Assembly (NCBI GenBank): GCA_964605235.1
Contig: CAZSBB010000008.1
Location: 62,001 to 126,000, forward strand
DNA length: 64,000 nucleotides
DNA from: CAZSBB01 sp964605235
GTDB lineage: Bacteria; Planctomycetota; Phycisphaerae; Phycisphaerales; Phycisphaeraceae
Direction: 5' to 3'
The notes under the pieces were generated by a model. The model did not search any database, was not told where the DNA came from, and worked only from the letters and a program-made list of their open reading frames with translations. The stretch's first letter is position 1, and each line of letters begins with the position of its first letter. Shown one piece after another: positions 34,848 to 43,964 of the stretch. A program made the position numbers and the translations under genes.

Positions 34848-34853
34848 ATGATA
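34848..34853 (-). promoter_or_regulatory. Candidate -10 element of the Gfo/Idh gene (leaderless)
   Basis: TATCAT on the minus strand ends 7 nt before the ATG at 34840; it overlaps the alternative ATG at 34849, arguing against that start. Confidence 0.4.
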
Positions 34854-34958
34854 GCTGATCTGCCCCCGGCGTTACCCCCGCCCCCGGAGTTACCCAGGAG
34901 TTACCCCGACGTTAGCAGCAGGTAGCGAATCGAGGGCCGGGTGATGCGCGGATGGCGT

Positions 34959-35016
34959 TCGCACAGCGAGCCCTACCAAGGTCGTGTTGTGGCATCTGGC
35001 AGGGCTCGCTGTGCGA
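34959..35016. repeat. Palindromic intergenic repeat, family C
   Basis: TCGCACAGCGAGCCCT at 34959-34974 and its perfect reverse complement at 35001-35016, 26-nt spacer. A partial copy with one arm and the flanking GCGCGGATGGCGTT occurs at 39021-39054. It lies between divergent genes (the oxidoreductase and pdxA). Confidence 0.8.
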
Positions 35017-35075
35017 GCGAAACGATGAACCATGGAACTGGTCAGTACCGGCCGCGCCAAGCCGGAATCCGCTGC

Positions 35076-35081
35076 TACGAT
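35076..35081 (+). promoter_or_regulatory. Candidate -10 element of pdxA (leaderless)
   Basis: TACGAT ends 7 nt before the ATG at 35089. Confidence 0.3.
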
Positions 35082-35088
35082 GGTGGGA

Positions 35089-36141
35089 ATGTCTCAGGCG
35101 AGCGACAACCAGCCGCGTCCAGCGCGCAGCCGTCCGGTGATTGGGATCACCATGGGCGAGCCGGCGGGCATTGGGCCGGAGATCGTGGTCAAAGCGCTGG
35201 CGGATCCGCAGGTGCGGGCGCTGGCGCGGTATGTCATCTATGGCATGAACGAGTTGCTCAGCTATGCCGCCGACCTGGCGGAGATCGAGCCGTACTGGTG
35301 GCGGGTGCAGTACGACTCGGCGCGGCTGAATTACGATCTGGTGCACGATGTGGTGGTGGTGGACTATGACCAGTATTCGCTGCTGGGGCAGGCGATCGCC
35401 CGGCCGACCAAGCCCGGCGGGGCCGCGTCGCTGAGCTTTATTGATGATGCGATCAATGCCGCCAACAAAGCGCCGGGCGAGCCGGGGCGGATTGATGCCG
35501 TGGTGACCGCGCCCATCTGCAAGGAATCCTGGCAGATGGTTGGCTGTCGGTTTCCCGGGCATACCGAGCTGTTCGCCCATCGCACCAAGAGCCGGCGCTC
35601 GGTGATGATGTTCGCTTCGCCCAAGCTCAACGTGGCGCTGGCGACGGTGCATCTGCCGCTGATGGACATTCGCAACGTGCTGACCATCGGCAAGGTGTAC
35701 GACCCGATCGACCTGGGCCATCAGGCGTGTGTGAAGCTGGGGATCGCCAAGCCGCGGATCGCGGTGTGCGGGCTCAATCCGCATGCGTCGGAGAATGGTT
35801 TGTTCGGCGACGAGGAGCGGCGGGTCATCAAGCCGGCGATCGAGATGGCGCAGGCTTCGGGGATCGACGCGCGGGGGCCGTTTCCCGCGGACACGATTTT
35901 CATTGATGCCGTGCGCGGGCGGTATGACCTGGTGGTGGCGATGTACCACGACCAGGGGTTGATTCCGGTGAAGCTGTTGGGCTGGGAGGATGCGGTAAAC
36001 ACGACGCTGGGTTTGCCGGTGGTGCGCACCAGCCCGGACCACGGCACGGCGTTTGATATTGTGGGGCAGAACAAGGCGGACCCGGGGAGCATGAAGGCGG
36101 CGATCCGGCTGGCGGCGAAGCTGGCGTGCGGCGGCGACTAG
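35089..36141 (+). CDS. pdxA: 4-hydroxythreonine-4-phosphate dehydrogenase
   Basis: 350 residues from ATG 35089; ATGs at 35080 and 35032 are alternatives. Core motifs: PVIGITMGEPAGIGPEIVVK at the start, VVTAPICKESW, the metal-binding HTELFAHRT, ATVHLPLMDIRNVLT, CGLNPHASENGLFGDEE and YHDQGLIPVKLLG near the C-terminus. It oxidises 4-phosphohydroxy-L-threonine in the DXP-dependent branch of pyridoxal phosphate synthesis. Glycogen phosphorylase in this window needs that cofactor. tkt follows on the same strand, but has its own promoter. Confidence 0.93.
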   Translation: MSQASDNQPRPARSRPVIGITMGEPAGIGPEIVVKALADPQVRALARYVIYGMNELLSYAADLAEIEPYWWRVQYDSARLNYDLVHDVVVVDYDQYSLLGQAIARPTKPGGAASLSFIDDAINAANKAPGEPGRIDAVVTAPICKESWQMVGCRFPGHTELFAHRTKSRRSVMMFASPKLNVALATVHLPLMDIRNVLTIGKVYDPIDLGHQACVKLGIAKPRIAVCGLNPHASENGLFGDEERRVIKPAIEMAQASGIDARGPFPADTIFIDAVRGRYDLVVAMYHDQGLIPVKLLGWEDAVNTTLGLPVVRTSPDHGTAFDIVGQNKADPGSMKAAIRLAAKLACGGD

Positions 36142-36145
36142 GCGA

Positions 36146-36174
36146 TTGCCAGCCCCCCCGATGTACGCCATAAT
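36146..36174 (+). promoter_or_regulatory. Candidate sigma70-type promoter of tkt
   Basis: TTGCCA (36146-36151), exactly 17 bp, CATAAT (36169-36174), just after the pdxA stop. The transcript would have a leader of about 48 nt with AGGAAGG at 36215-36221 as ribosome binding site. Confidence 0.5.
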
Positions 36175-36228
36175 GTCCCGCTCGATACTTTTTCATTCGA
36201 CCCTGACCAGGGACAGGAAGGATTCGCG

Positions 36229-38202
36229 ATGTCACTTGATTCGACGATTCACGCCAAGGCCATTGATCTGGCGAAGCTGAGTTATGAGATGACCGCCGTC
36301 GCCGGCTCTGGTCATCCCACCACCGCCGCCAGCCTGGCGCACCTGACCGCGGTGCTGATGTACCAGCACATGCGCTGGGAGCCCGCCAATCCGACCCATC
36401 CGTGCAGCGATCGCCTGGTGCTCAGCGAAGGCCACGCCGTGCCGATCGTTTATGCCGCCTGTGCCGACCTGGGCGTGATGCTCGGCGTCGGCAAAGAGAA
36501 CTGGCGCCCGATGACCCGCGATGACGCCCTGGCGCTGCGGGCGATTGATTCCGAAGTGGACGGCCACCCGAATCCCGTCGAAGGCTTCCCCTTCTTTGAC
36601 GCCGCCACCGGCTCGCTGGGCCAGGGCCTGAGCGTCGCGGCGGGGCTTGCCGCCGCAGCCCGCGTGGACGGCCTGGACAAGCGCATCTTCTGCATCATCG
36701 GCGACGGCGAGTCGCGCGAAGGTCAGATCTGGGAAGCCGTGGACTTCATCAAGGACCACAACCTCAAGGCGGTGTGCCCCATCTTCAACGCCAACGCCTA
36801 TGGCCAGGCCGATGCCGTCAGCGCCCAGCAGAGCGCCGACACCCTGGCCGCCAAGCTCGAAGCGTATGGCTTCCAGGTCCTCGTGTTCGACGGGCACAAC
36901 CCCAGCGCTGTCGTGGATGCCCTGAGCAAACACGCCCAGGCGCAGTTTGATCCGCAGGCTTTGCCGGTGGCGCTGGTCGCCAAGACCGTCAAGGGTTGGG
37001 GCAGCGCCTCGCAGCAGGGCCATGGCCACCACGGCAAACCCGCTGAAGGTGAAGACCTCACCAAAGCCCTGGCGGAACTCGACGCCACCGGCCGCAGCAT
37101 TGGCGCGGTGGCGGACATGGCGCTCAAGATCGGGCTGATGTCCCCCACCAAGCCCAAGGCGCCCGAAACCAAGACCCCGCTCACCTTCGCCGAAGCGCTC
37201 AAGCTCTGCGGCCTGGAAAGCGCGCTGACCAAGGGCAAGATGGCGACCCGCCGGGCGTATGGCGTGGCGCTGCGGGCTTTGGGTCACACCCAGAGCGACG
37301 TGACCGTGCTCGACGCCGACGTGTCCAACTCGACTTTCGCCGAGCTGTTCTACAAGGACGCGCAGCTCAAGCCGCGCTACTTTGAATGCCGCATCGCCGA
37401 GCAGAACATGATGAGCGTGGGCGCGGGCCTGAGCGCCGGCGGCAAAGTGCCGTTCGTCTCCACCTTCGCCAAGTTCGTCGTCCGCGGCTACGACCAGATC
37501 GAAATGGCGATCAACAGCGGCGCCAACCTCAAGATCGTCGGCTCGCACGCGGGCATTTCGCTCGCCGCCGATGGTCCCAGCCAGATGTCGCTGCCTGATG
37601 TCGCCTGGTTCCGCGCCTTCTCCACCATGAACAACAAGGCCGGCAACCCCGGCTGCTACGTGCTCCAGCCCTCCGATGCCTACCAGGCGTATGCCCTGAC
37701 CCTCGCCATGGCGCAGTACGACGGCCCGGTGTACATGCGGACCCTGCGTCCCGACACCGAGTTCCTCTACGGCGAACAGGACACCTTCCGTCTCGGCGGC
37801 CACGAAGTGCTCGCCGAAGGCCGGGACCTGCTGATCGTCGCCGCCGGCTACATGGTGCATGAAGCCAATAAGGCGCTCGAGAAGCTCGACGCCCAGGGCA
37901 TCGACGCCACGCTGGTGGACCTGTACTCGCTGCCGTTCGACGAGGAAGCCATCCTCGATCTCGCCAACGAGAACAACGGCATGATCCTGACGCTCGAGGA
38001 CAACTACGGCGGCGGCATCGGCAGCGCGGTCGCCGATGCGGTGGCGGCCGACGGCGGCGGGTTCAACGTGCGGCAGATGTTCTGCCGGGTCACCCCCAAG
38101 AGCGGACGCAGCCCGGAAGACGTCATGGCGTACTGCGGCCTGAGCGCCGACCACATCGTCGCCGAGGCGATGAAACTCCTGGAGCTGACCAGCGCCGGCT
38201 AA
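36229..38202 (+). CDS. tkt: Transketolase
   Basis: 657 residues, full length. N-terminal thiamine-diphosphate domain with GSGHPTTAASLAHL, ATGSLGQGLSVAAGLA and IIGDGESREGQIWEAVDFIK; the ThDP motif ends NLKAVCPIFNANAYGQ, with Asn where many enzymes have Asp. Pyr domain with RYFECRIAEQNMMSVGAGL and the C-terminal domain with LVDLYSLPFDEEAIL. It transfers two-carbon units in the pentose phosphate pathway. It has a good ribosome binding site and its own promoter. Confidence 0.92.
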   Translation: MSLDSTIHAKAIDLAKLSYEMTAVAGSGHPTTAASLAHLTAVLMYQHMRWEPANPTHPCSDRLVLSEGHAVPIVYAACADLGVMLGVGKENWRPMTRDDALALRAIDSEVDGHPNPVEGFPFFDAATGSLGQGLSVAAGLAAAARVDGLDKRIFCIIGDGESREGQIWEAVDFIKDHNLKAVCPIFNANAYGQADAVSAQQSADTLAAKLEAYGFQVLVFDGHNPSAVVDALSKHAQAQFDPQALPVALVAKTVKGWGSASQQGHGHHGKPAEGEDLTKALAELDATGRSIGAVADMALKIGLMSPTKPKAPETKTPLTFAEALKLCGLESALTKGKMATRRAYGVALRALGHTQSDVTVLDADVSNSTFAELFYKDAQLKPRYFECRIAEQNMMSVGAGLSAGGKVPFVSTFAKFVVRGYDQIEMAINSGANLKIVGSHAGISLAADGPSQMSLPDVAWFRAFSTMNNKAGNPGCYVLQPSDAYQAYALTLAMAQYDGPVYMRTLRPDTEFLYGEQDTFRLGGHEVLAEGRDLLIVAAGYMVHEANKALEKLDAQGIDATLVDLYSLPFDEEAILDLANENNGMILTLEDNYGGGIGSAVADAVAADGGGFNVRQMFCRVTPKSGRSPEDVMAYCGLSADHIVAEAMKLLELTSAG

Positions 38203-38340
38203 GACCCCGGCTCAAGGCCTCGATCGCCCGCGGCCCGGATGCTCCGCTGACGCGGGCTTCGATCGACGGCAAGTTCCACTGCTTTCGTGGTGAAGTGATT
38301 TAGCCGCGATGCGCCCATGCGTCGCAGGAAGTTGCGCGCC

Positions 38341-38970
38341 ATGTTTGATGTCTTCGGCTACAGCTTCAACGACCTGATGACCCGCGGCGGCATTGTCATG
38401 TGGCCGCTGCTGGCGCTCTCGGTGCTCGCCACCATGCTGAGCTTTGAACGCCTGTGGTTCTGGCTGCGTCAGCATCGCCCCGCCAGCGTGCGGCGGATGC
38501 AGCAGATGGCGCAGAGCCTGCGCCAGGGCAATCGCGCCGCCGCCGGCCAGCTCGCCGCCGAGGACCGCAGCATCTATGGCCAGTTGGTGCGCCGGCTGGT
38601 CAGTGAAGACACCACCGAAGCGCTGGCGGTGGCGGCGGTGGAAAATCAGCGGCCGCGTCTGGAGCGGTTCATGGCGACGCTCTCGACCATCATCACCGCC
38701 GCGCCGATGCTGGGCATCCTGGGCACCGTGCTGGGCATCATCTCCAGCTTCCAGGTGCTATCCGATAAATCCATGGGCGCCGATCCGCGCCTGGTCAGCC
38801 AGGGCATCGCCGAGGCGCTGCTGACCACCGCCGCCGGGCTCATTCTTTCGCTGGCGGTGCTGCTGCCCTACAACCTGTTCCGTTCGCAGATGGACCGGGC
38901 GCTCAGCCGTCTGGAAACGCTGATTGCCGCGGCGCTGGCGTCGCAGAAAGCGTCTGCGGAAAAACGCTGA
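38341..38970 (+). CDS. MotA/TolQ/ExbB-family proton channel protein
   Basis: 209 residues from ATG 38341 (a second ATG at 38317 adds eight residues). Three hydrophobic helices: VMWPLLALSVLATMLSF, TIITAAPMLGILGTVLGIIS and LLTTAAGLILSLAVLLPYNL. The motif APMLGILGTVLGIISSF followed by GIAEALLTTAAGL is the TolQ/ExbB signature. The protein uses proton motive force to energise outer-membrane work, normally with an ExbD/TolR partner. No exbD/tolR gene is next to it; the following gene is a phosphorylase. Confidence 0.88.
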   Translation: MFDVFGYSFNDLMTRGGIVMWPLLALSVLATMLSFERLWFWLRQHRPASVRRMQQMAQSLRQGNRAAAGQLAAEDRSIYGQLVRRLVSEDTTEALAVAAVENQRPRLERFMATLSTIITAAPMLGILGTVLGIISSFQVLSDKSMGADPRLVSQGIAEALLTTAAGLILSLAVLLPYNLFRSQMDRALSRLETLIAAALASQKASAEKR

Positions 38971-39319
38971 CCCCAGAGGTTGGTGGGCATCCAGCTCTTT
39001 CCGGTTCATGATTGTGCTCGCGCGGATGGCGTTGATGCAGGGCTTGCTGTGCGAGCGCAACGAAGCACCCCGCGCGCCCTCCAGCCATCCCCCCGCGTGC
39101 GATCACCCACCCTCCCCGCCGCCGCCAACCCACGGAACCGATAATCCCTCTCCCACCGCGCGCACAACGTTCGCGCGTCACTCTCGCTTATCACTACTGA
39201 ACACTCGCTTTCCCATCCGATTTGCTGCACAATACGCCCGTGCAGAACCTGGGTTGCGGCTGGCACGACCACACACACCAGGGATGGTTTTGGCATTTTT
39301 GGAGAAGGGAATCCCTCGC
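38971..39319. other. Intergenic region (349 bp)
   Basis: The gap before the glucan phosphorylase holds a partial family C repeat (39021-39054), a possible -10 hexamer CACAAT at 39228-39233, and GGAGAAGGG at 39301-39309 as ribosome binding site. I see no additional gene. Confidence 0.5.
39021..39054. repeat. Partial copy of repeat family C
   Basis: GCGGATGGCGTT followed by AGGGCTTGCTGTGCGA (39039-39054), one arm of the palindrome at 34959-35016 with one mismatch. The second arm is not recognisable. Confidence 0.55.
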
Positions 39320-41950
39320 ATGCTCAGCCCCCAACAAGCGCACATTCGTTCCTTCAAAGTCGTGCCCGCACTGCCGCCGGCGCTCCAACCGCTGTTGGAG
39401 ATCGCCCACAACATGTGGTGGAGCTGGCACCCCGAAGCGGTCGAACTTTTCATGCGGCTGGATCGGGATCTCTGGACCAGCACCAATCACAACCCCGTGC
39501 TGTTCCTGGGCACCTGCCCGCAGGAACGCCTCGAACAGGCGGCCCGCGATGAGGGGTTCATCACCTCGCTGTCGCGCGTGCGGCAGAACCTTGAACGTCA
39601 TCTGACCCGCACCCCCTGGCTGATTAAAAAACAGAAGGACCCGGGCAACTTCAAGATCGCCTACTTCTGCGCCGAGTTCGGGCTGGCGGAGTGTCTGCAA
39701 ATCTACTCCGGCGGCCTGGGCGGCCTGGCGGGCGATCACCTCAAGAGCGCCAGCGAACTGGGATTGCCCCTGGTCGCAGTCGGCCTGCTCTACCGCAACG
39801 GCTACTTCCAGCAGTACCTCAACGCCGACGGCTGGCAGCAGGAGTATTACCCCGACCTCGACTTCGCCAACCTGCCGCTGCGCCAGGTGCGCAACCAGGA
39901 CGGCAAACAGGTGCGCGTCAATGTGGAACTGCCCGGCCGGACCGTGCAGGTCGCCGTGTGGGCGGTGCGCGTGGGTCTGGTCGACCTCTTCCTGCTCGAC
40001 ACCAATCTGACGGAAAACGATCCCGCCGACCGCGGCATCACCAGCACGCTCTACGGCGGCGACATGGAGATGCGCATCAAGCAGGAAATCGTGCTGGGCA
40101 TCGGCGGCACCCGCGCCCTGCTGGCGCTGGGCATCGACCCGGACATCTGCCACATGAATGAAGGCCACAGCGCCTTCCTCGCCCTCGAACGCATCCGCAA
40201 TCTGATCGCCCGGCACAACATCAGCTTCGACGAAGCCCGCGAAGCCGCCAGCGCCAGCCATGTGTTCACCACCCACACGCCCGTGCCCGCCGGCATCGAC
40301 CGCTTTCCGCCGGACATGGTCGCCCGCTATTTCAAGGATTATCACCAGCATCTGCGTCTGGACCTCGAAGGCCTGCTGGCGCTGGGCCGCGAGGATGTCG
40401 CCAACCGCAAGGAGTTCTTCTCCATGGCGGTGCTCGCCATCCGCACCGCCAACTGGGGCAACGGCGTCAGCAAGCTGCACGGCGATGTCAGCCGCAGCAT
40501 GTGGCGCAACATCTGGCCCGGCATTCCGGAAGCCGAGGTGCCCATCGGCCACGTCACCAATGGCGTGCACGCCCGCACCTGGCTGGGCGAAGAACTCATC
40601 GGCATGCTCGACCGTTTCCTGGGCGCCCAGCGCTGGCAGAACGACCCCTCCGACCAGTCGGTCTGGAAGTCGATCATGGAAGTGCCCGACGAAGAAGTCT
40701 GGCGCGTCCATGAACGCGCCCGCCAGCGACTGATCGTCTGGAGCCGCCGCCGGCTGCGCGCCCAGCTCGAACGCCGCGGCGTCAGCCCGGAGGAAATCCG
40801 CAAGGCCGGCGAAGCCCTCGACCCCGACGCCCTGACCATCGGCTTCGCCCGCCGCTTCGCCACCTACAAGCGCGCCAACCTGCTGCTGCGCAATCCCGAA
40901 CGCCTGCGCCGCATCCTCAGCAGCGTCGACCGCCCCATCCAGTTCCTCGTCGCCGGCAAAGCGCATCCCGCCGACGGGGGCGGCAAAGACCTCATCCGCA
41001 ACATCATCCACTTCACCCGTCAGAGCGATGTGGGCTACAAAATCTGCTTCATCGAAAACTACGACATGAACGTCGCCCGCAAACTCGTCCAGGGCTGCGA
41101 CGTGTGGCTCAACACCCCCCGCCGCGGCATGGAAGCCTCCGGCACCAGCGGGATGAAGGCGGCGCTCAACGGCGTGCTCAACCTCTCGGTCATGGACGGC
41201 TGGTGGGATGAAGGCTATGAAAGCCAGGTCGGTTGGCAGATCGGCCGGGGCGAGTCCTACGCCAATACCGAGATGCAGGACGACATCGAAGCCAACGACC
41301 TGTACGACACCCTCGAAAACCGCATCATCCCCCTGTTCTACGCCCGCGACAGCCACCGCGTCCCGCGCGAGTGGGTCCACCGCATGAAGTGCTGCATCGC
41401 CGAGCTCGCGCCCCGCTTCAACACCAACCGCATGGTGCAGGATTATGCCGAGCAGTACTATCTGCCCGCGCTCAAGCGCACCCGCATGCTCAGCAAAGAC
41501 AACCTCGCCAACTCCATCGCCCTGGCGAAGCTCAAAGGCCGGCTGCGCGAAGCCTGGAGTTCGCTGGTCATCGAAAGCGTCAAAACCAACACCAGCCAGG
41601 CGCTGGGCGTGCGTGAAAAGCTCAACCTGGAAGTCAAAGTCTTCCTCAACGGGCTTGAGCCGCAGGACATTCGCGTGCAGGCGTACCTGGGCAAGGTCGA
41701 CAACGACGGCGCCATCCACGACGGCAAGGTCGTCACCCTCGCCTGGCAGAAGAGCATCGACGGGCATCGCCATATTTACGCGGGCGATTGCTCGGTCGAA
41801 ACCAGCGGCCGGTATGGCTATGCCGTGCGCCTGACCCCCGGCGGGGACCTGTTTGGTCAAACCCTGGAGCCGGGTCTGATCAAGTGGGAAACCCCCAGCA
41901 GCCCCGCCCCCACCGAAACCTTCGCCAACGCCGCGGCCCCCTCGGCCTAA
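39320..41950 (+). CDS. glgP: Alpha-glucan (glycogen/maltodextrin) phosphorylase with N-terminal DUF3417-like domain
   Basis: 876 residues from ATG 39320. The N-terminal ~110 residues (LLEIAHNMWWSWHPEAVELF, then DLW) are the DUF3417-type domain of long bacterial alpha-glucan phosphorylases. The GT35 core has YFCAEFGLAECLQIYSGGLG, HMNEGHSAFLALERI, FARRFATYKRANLLL, and the pyridoxal-phosphate lysine in EASGTSGMKAALNGVLN. It releases glucose-1-phosphate from storage glucan. The last ~130 residues form an extra beta-rich tail. Two small genes follow closely on the same strand. Confidence 0.92.
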   Translation: MLSPQQAHIRSFKVVPALPPALQPLLEIAHNMWWSWHPEAVELFMRLDRDLWTSTNHNPVLFLGTCPQERLEQAARDEGFITSLSRVRQNLERHLTRTPWLIKKQKDPGNFKIAYFCAEFGLAECLQIYSGGLGGLAGDHLKSASELGLPLVAVGLLYRNGYFQQYLNADGWQQEYYPDLDFANLPLRQVRNQDGKQVRVNVELPGRTVQVAVWAVRVGLVDLFLLDTNLTENDPADRGITSTLYGGDMEMRIKQEIVLGIGGTRALLALGIDPDICHMNEGHSAFLALERIRNLIARHNISFDEAREAASASHVFTTHTPVPAGIDRFPPDMVARYFKDYHQHLRLDLEGLLALGREDVANRKEFFSMAVLAIRTANWGNGVSKLHGDVSRSMWRNIWPGIPEAEVPIGHVTNGVHARTWLGEELIGMLDRFLGAQRWQNDPSDQSVWKSIMEVPDEEVWRVHERARQRLIVWSRRRLRAQLERRGVSPEEIRKAGEALDPDALTIGFARRFATYKRANLLLRNPERLRRILSSVDRPIQFLVAGKAHPADGGGKDLIRNIIHFTRQSDVGYKICFIENYDMNVARKLVQGCDVWLNTPRRGMEASGTSGMKAALNGVLNLSVMDGWWDEGYESQVGWQIGRGESYANTEMQDDIEANDLYDTLENRIIPLFYARDSHRVPREWVHRMKCCIAELAPRFNTNRMVQDYAEQYYLPALKRTRMLSKDNLANSIALAKLKGRLREAWSSLVIESVKTNTSQALGVREKLNLEVKVFLNGLEPQDIRVQAYLGKVDNDGAIHDGKVVTLAWQKSIDGHRHIYAGDCSVETSGRYGYAVRLTPGGDLFGQTLEPGLIKWETPSSPAPTETFANAAAPSA

Positions 41951-41969
41951 GCATCCGGAAGCGTCCGTC

Positions 41970-42413
41970 ATGCCCGACCAACTGCGCCTGTTTGAAACGT
42001 CCGACGCCGAGCTGCTCATCGGCGTCTATGGCAAACAGCAACGCACGCTCGACGACTTGCCGTACACCGAAGAATTCGAACGCATTTACGCCGCCATGGT
42101 CGGCGCGCAGCAGCCGGATGAACCGCTCGCAAGCCTTACCCGCCGCGAGCTGTTCCACTGGCTGCACAACCTGCGCAAAGCCGGCCGACTGCCGCGGCTG
42201 GGCAAGGCGGCGACCGCGCCTCCGCGCATCGACGCCGCGCACGAAGCCCTGCTGACGCAACTGGTCACTGCCGCGCTGGGCCGCATCTCGCTGCGTGATC
42301 AGTTGCCCTACACCGACGCTTTTGATGAACTATGCGCGGCCTTCAATACCCGGGCCGGCCTGCAATTGTCCCATCATGACCTCTGGCGACTGATCGCCAA
42401 GCTCGCCAAATAA
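41970..42413 (+). CDS. Hypothetical protein with an internal tandem duplication
   Basis: 147 residues, no signal peptide or membrane helix. Two halves look like copies of one small helical unit: residues about 28-79 contain LDDLPYTEEFERIYAAMVG and LTRRELFHWLHNLRKAG; residues about 106-147 contain RDQLPYTDAFDELCAAFNT and LSHHDLWRLIAKLAK. The shared pattern is LPYT-x-x-F-(D/E)-x-(I/L)-x-A-A, then a basic helix with W. I do not recognise the family. It lies 19 nt after glgP and 59 nt before the DinB-like gene, so it may be in that operon. Confidence 0.75.
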   Translation: MPDQLRLFETSDAELLIGVYGKQQRTLDDLPYTEEFERIYAAMVGAQQPDEPLASLTRRELFHWLHNLRKAGRLPRLGKAATAPPRIDAAHEALLTQLVTAALGRISLRDQLPYTDAFDELCAAFNTRAGLQLSHHDLWRLIAKLAK

Positions 42414-42472
42414 CTCCGCGCGACGCCCGGCCCCGCCTGGAACCCCGGCCCCGTGAACCTCGAGACAGCGCC

Positions 42473-43009
42473 ATGCCGGTTTACGAACTGAACACCAGCT
42501 ACCGCGATGCATCCACCGGCTTCATCCAGGAAAGCCGCAACACCCTGGAGAGCGCCTACCTGCGCGTCGAGCACTGCCTGGGCCAGCTCCACGAACGCGA
42601 CGCCTGGTGGCGCCCGCATGAATCCATGAATGCCGTGGGCAACATCGTGTTGCATCTGATCGGCAACGTCAGCCAATGGCTCATCGCCGGCGTCGGCGGG
42701 CGCCCCTACACCCGCAATCGCCCCGCCGAGTTCGCTCAGCGCGATCCCATCCCGCTTGACGAACTCCGCCGGCAGCTCAACGTCACCGTGGACCAGGCCG
42801 ACGGCGTGCTGGCGGCGCTGCGTCCCGATCAGCTGCTCGAAAAACGGACGATTCAAGGCTACCAACCCACGGTGCTGACCGCCGTTTATCATGCCGTCTC
42901 CCACTTCGAAGGACACGCGCAGGAAATCATTTACATCACCCGCCAGCGCCTGGGCGCGGAATACAAATTCCTGTACGAAATCACGCCGGCGCGCCAAGCC
43001 AGCCCTTAG
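42473..43009 (+). CDS. DinB/DUF1572-like four-helix-bundle protein
   Basis: 178 residues. The pattern ESRNTLESAYLRVEHCLGQL, then WWRPHESMNAVGNIVLHLIG NVSQW (His in the second helix) and a C-terminal AVYHAVSHFEGHAQEIIYIT fits the DinB superfamily metal site with three histidines, DUF1572 subgroup. Members are often thiol-dependent transferases; the actual activity is unknown. Confidence 0.8.
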   Translation: MPVYELNTSYRDASTGFIQESRNTLESAYLRVEHCLGQLHERDAWWRPHESMNAVGNIVLHLIGNVSQWLIAGVGGRPYTRNRPAEFAQRDPIPLDELRRQLNVTVDQADGVLAALRPDQLLEKRTIQGYQPTVLTAVYHAVSHFEGHAQEIIYITRQRLGAEYKFLYEITPARQASP

Positions 43010-43043
43010 CCGTTCCGCCCCCCGTACCGTTGAGGGTTCTCCT

Positions 43044-43964
43044 ATGCGCGAACTGGATCTGCTCCAGCACATCTATGCCGGCAATGCCCGGCTGCCCGCC
43101 GCCGTGGTCATTCCCCCGGGCGACGACATGGGCGGGGTGCGCCTGGGCGAAGAGTTGCTGCTGGTGACCGTGGACCAGGTTGCCGACGGCGTCCATTTCG
43201 ATTTGCGCCAGCACAGCCTGCAGCGCGTCGGCCGCAAGGCGATCACCCGCAATCTCTCCGATGTCGCCGCCATGGCCGCCCAGCCCCTGGGCGCCGTCGC
43301 CGCCGCCAGCTTGCCGCGCTCCCTGACCCAGCAGGATGGCGAAGCGCTGTGCGATGTCATGCGTCAGGTGGCCGAGCAATACAATTGCCCGCTGCTCGGG
43401 GGCGACATCTCCCTGTGGGATCACCCGCTGCTGATCACCGTCACCGTCTTCGCGCAGCCGGCGGGCGTCGCGCCCGTGCTCCGCTACGGCGCCTGCCCGG
43501 GCGATGCGGTGTGCGTCACCGGCGAACTGGGCGGGAGCCTCGAGGACATGCACGGCCGGATCCATCACCTGGATTTTGAACCCCGGCTGGCGGCGGCGCG
43601 GCAACTGGCGCTGACGCGACGCCCCCATTGCCTGATCGACCTGAGCGACGGCCTGGCGAAGGACGCGGGCCACCTGTGTCGCGCTGCCGCGCTGGGCATG
43701 CTGCTCGACGCCCAGTGCCTGCCCATCTCCCATGCCGCGATGCAACGCGCCGCCCGCACCGGACAGCCGGCCTGGCAACATGCGGTCGGCGACGGTGAAG
43801 ACTACGAGCTGTGCTTTACAATGCCCCCGCAGCACGTGCCCACGGAGTTGGCGGGGGTGCCGGTGACGGTCATCGGCGCGGTCACCGCCGAACCGGGCCT
43901 GCGCTTGCGCCTGCCCGACAGCAGCGTGGTTGCGATCGAAGCATTCGGATGGGAACACCGGTAA
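43044..43964 (+). CDS. thiL: Thiamine-monophosphate kinase
   Basis: 306 residues from ATG 43044, with GAGG upstream. PurM-like fold: IPPGDDMGGVRL and VTVDQVADGVHFD (metal and substrate), AITRNLSDVAAMAAQPLGAV, the ATP-site LLGGDISLWD, and IDLSDGLAKDAGHLCRAA followed by GDGEDYELCF. It phosphorylates thiamine-P to thiamine diphosphate, the cofactor of the transketolase encoded 5 kb upstream. Its last 16 nt overlap the start of the tsaE-yacG fusion gene. Confidence 0.93.
   Translation: MRELDLLQHIYAGNARLPAAVVIPPGDDMGGVRLGEELLLVTVDQVADGVHFDLRQHSLQRVGRKAITRNLSDVAAMAAQPLGAVAAASLPRSLTQQDGEALCDVMRQVAEQYNCPLLGGDISLWDHPLLITVTVFAQPAGVAPVLRYGACPGDAVCVTGELGGSLEDMHGRIHHLDFEPRLAAARQLALTRRPHCLIDLSDGLAKDAGHLCRAAALGMLLDAQCLPISHAAMQRAARTGQPAWQHAVGDGEDYELCFTMPPQHVPTELAGVPVTVIGAVTAEPGLRLRLPDSSVVAIEAFGWEHR

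Noticed and set aside
39194..42019. 941-codon open frame on the minus strand
   Set aside because: Antisense mirror of the glucan phosphorylase, no motif.
43010..43043. Possible TPP riboswitch before thiL
   Set aside because: Only 34 nt separate thiL from the previous gene, too short for the element, and no conserved core is seen.
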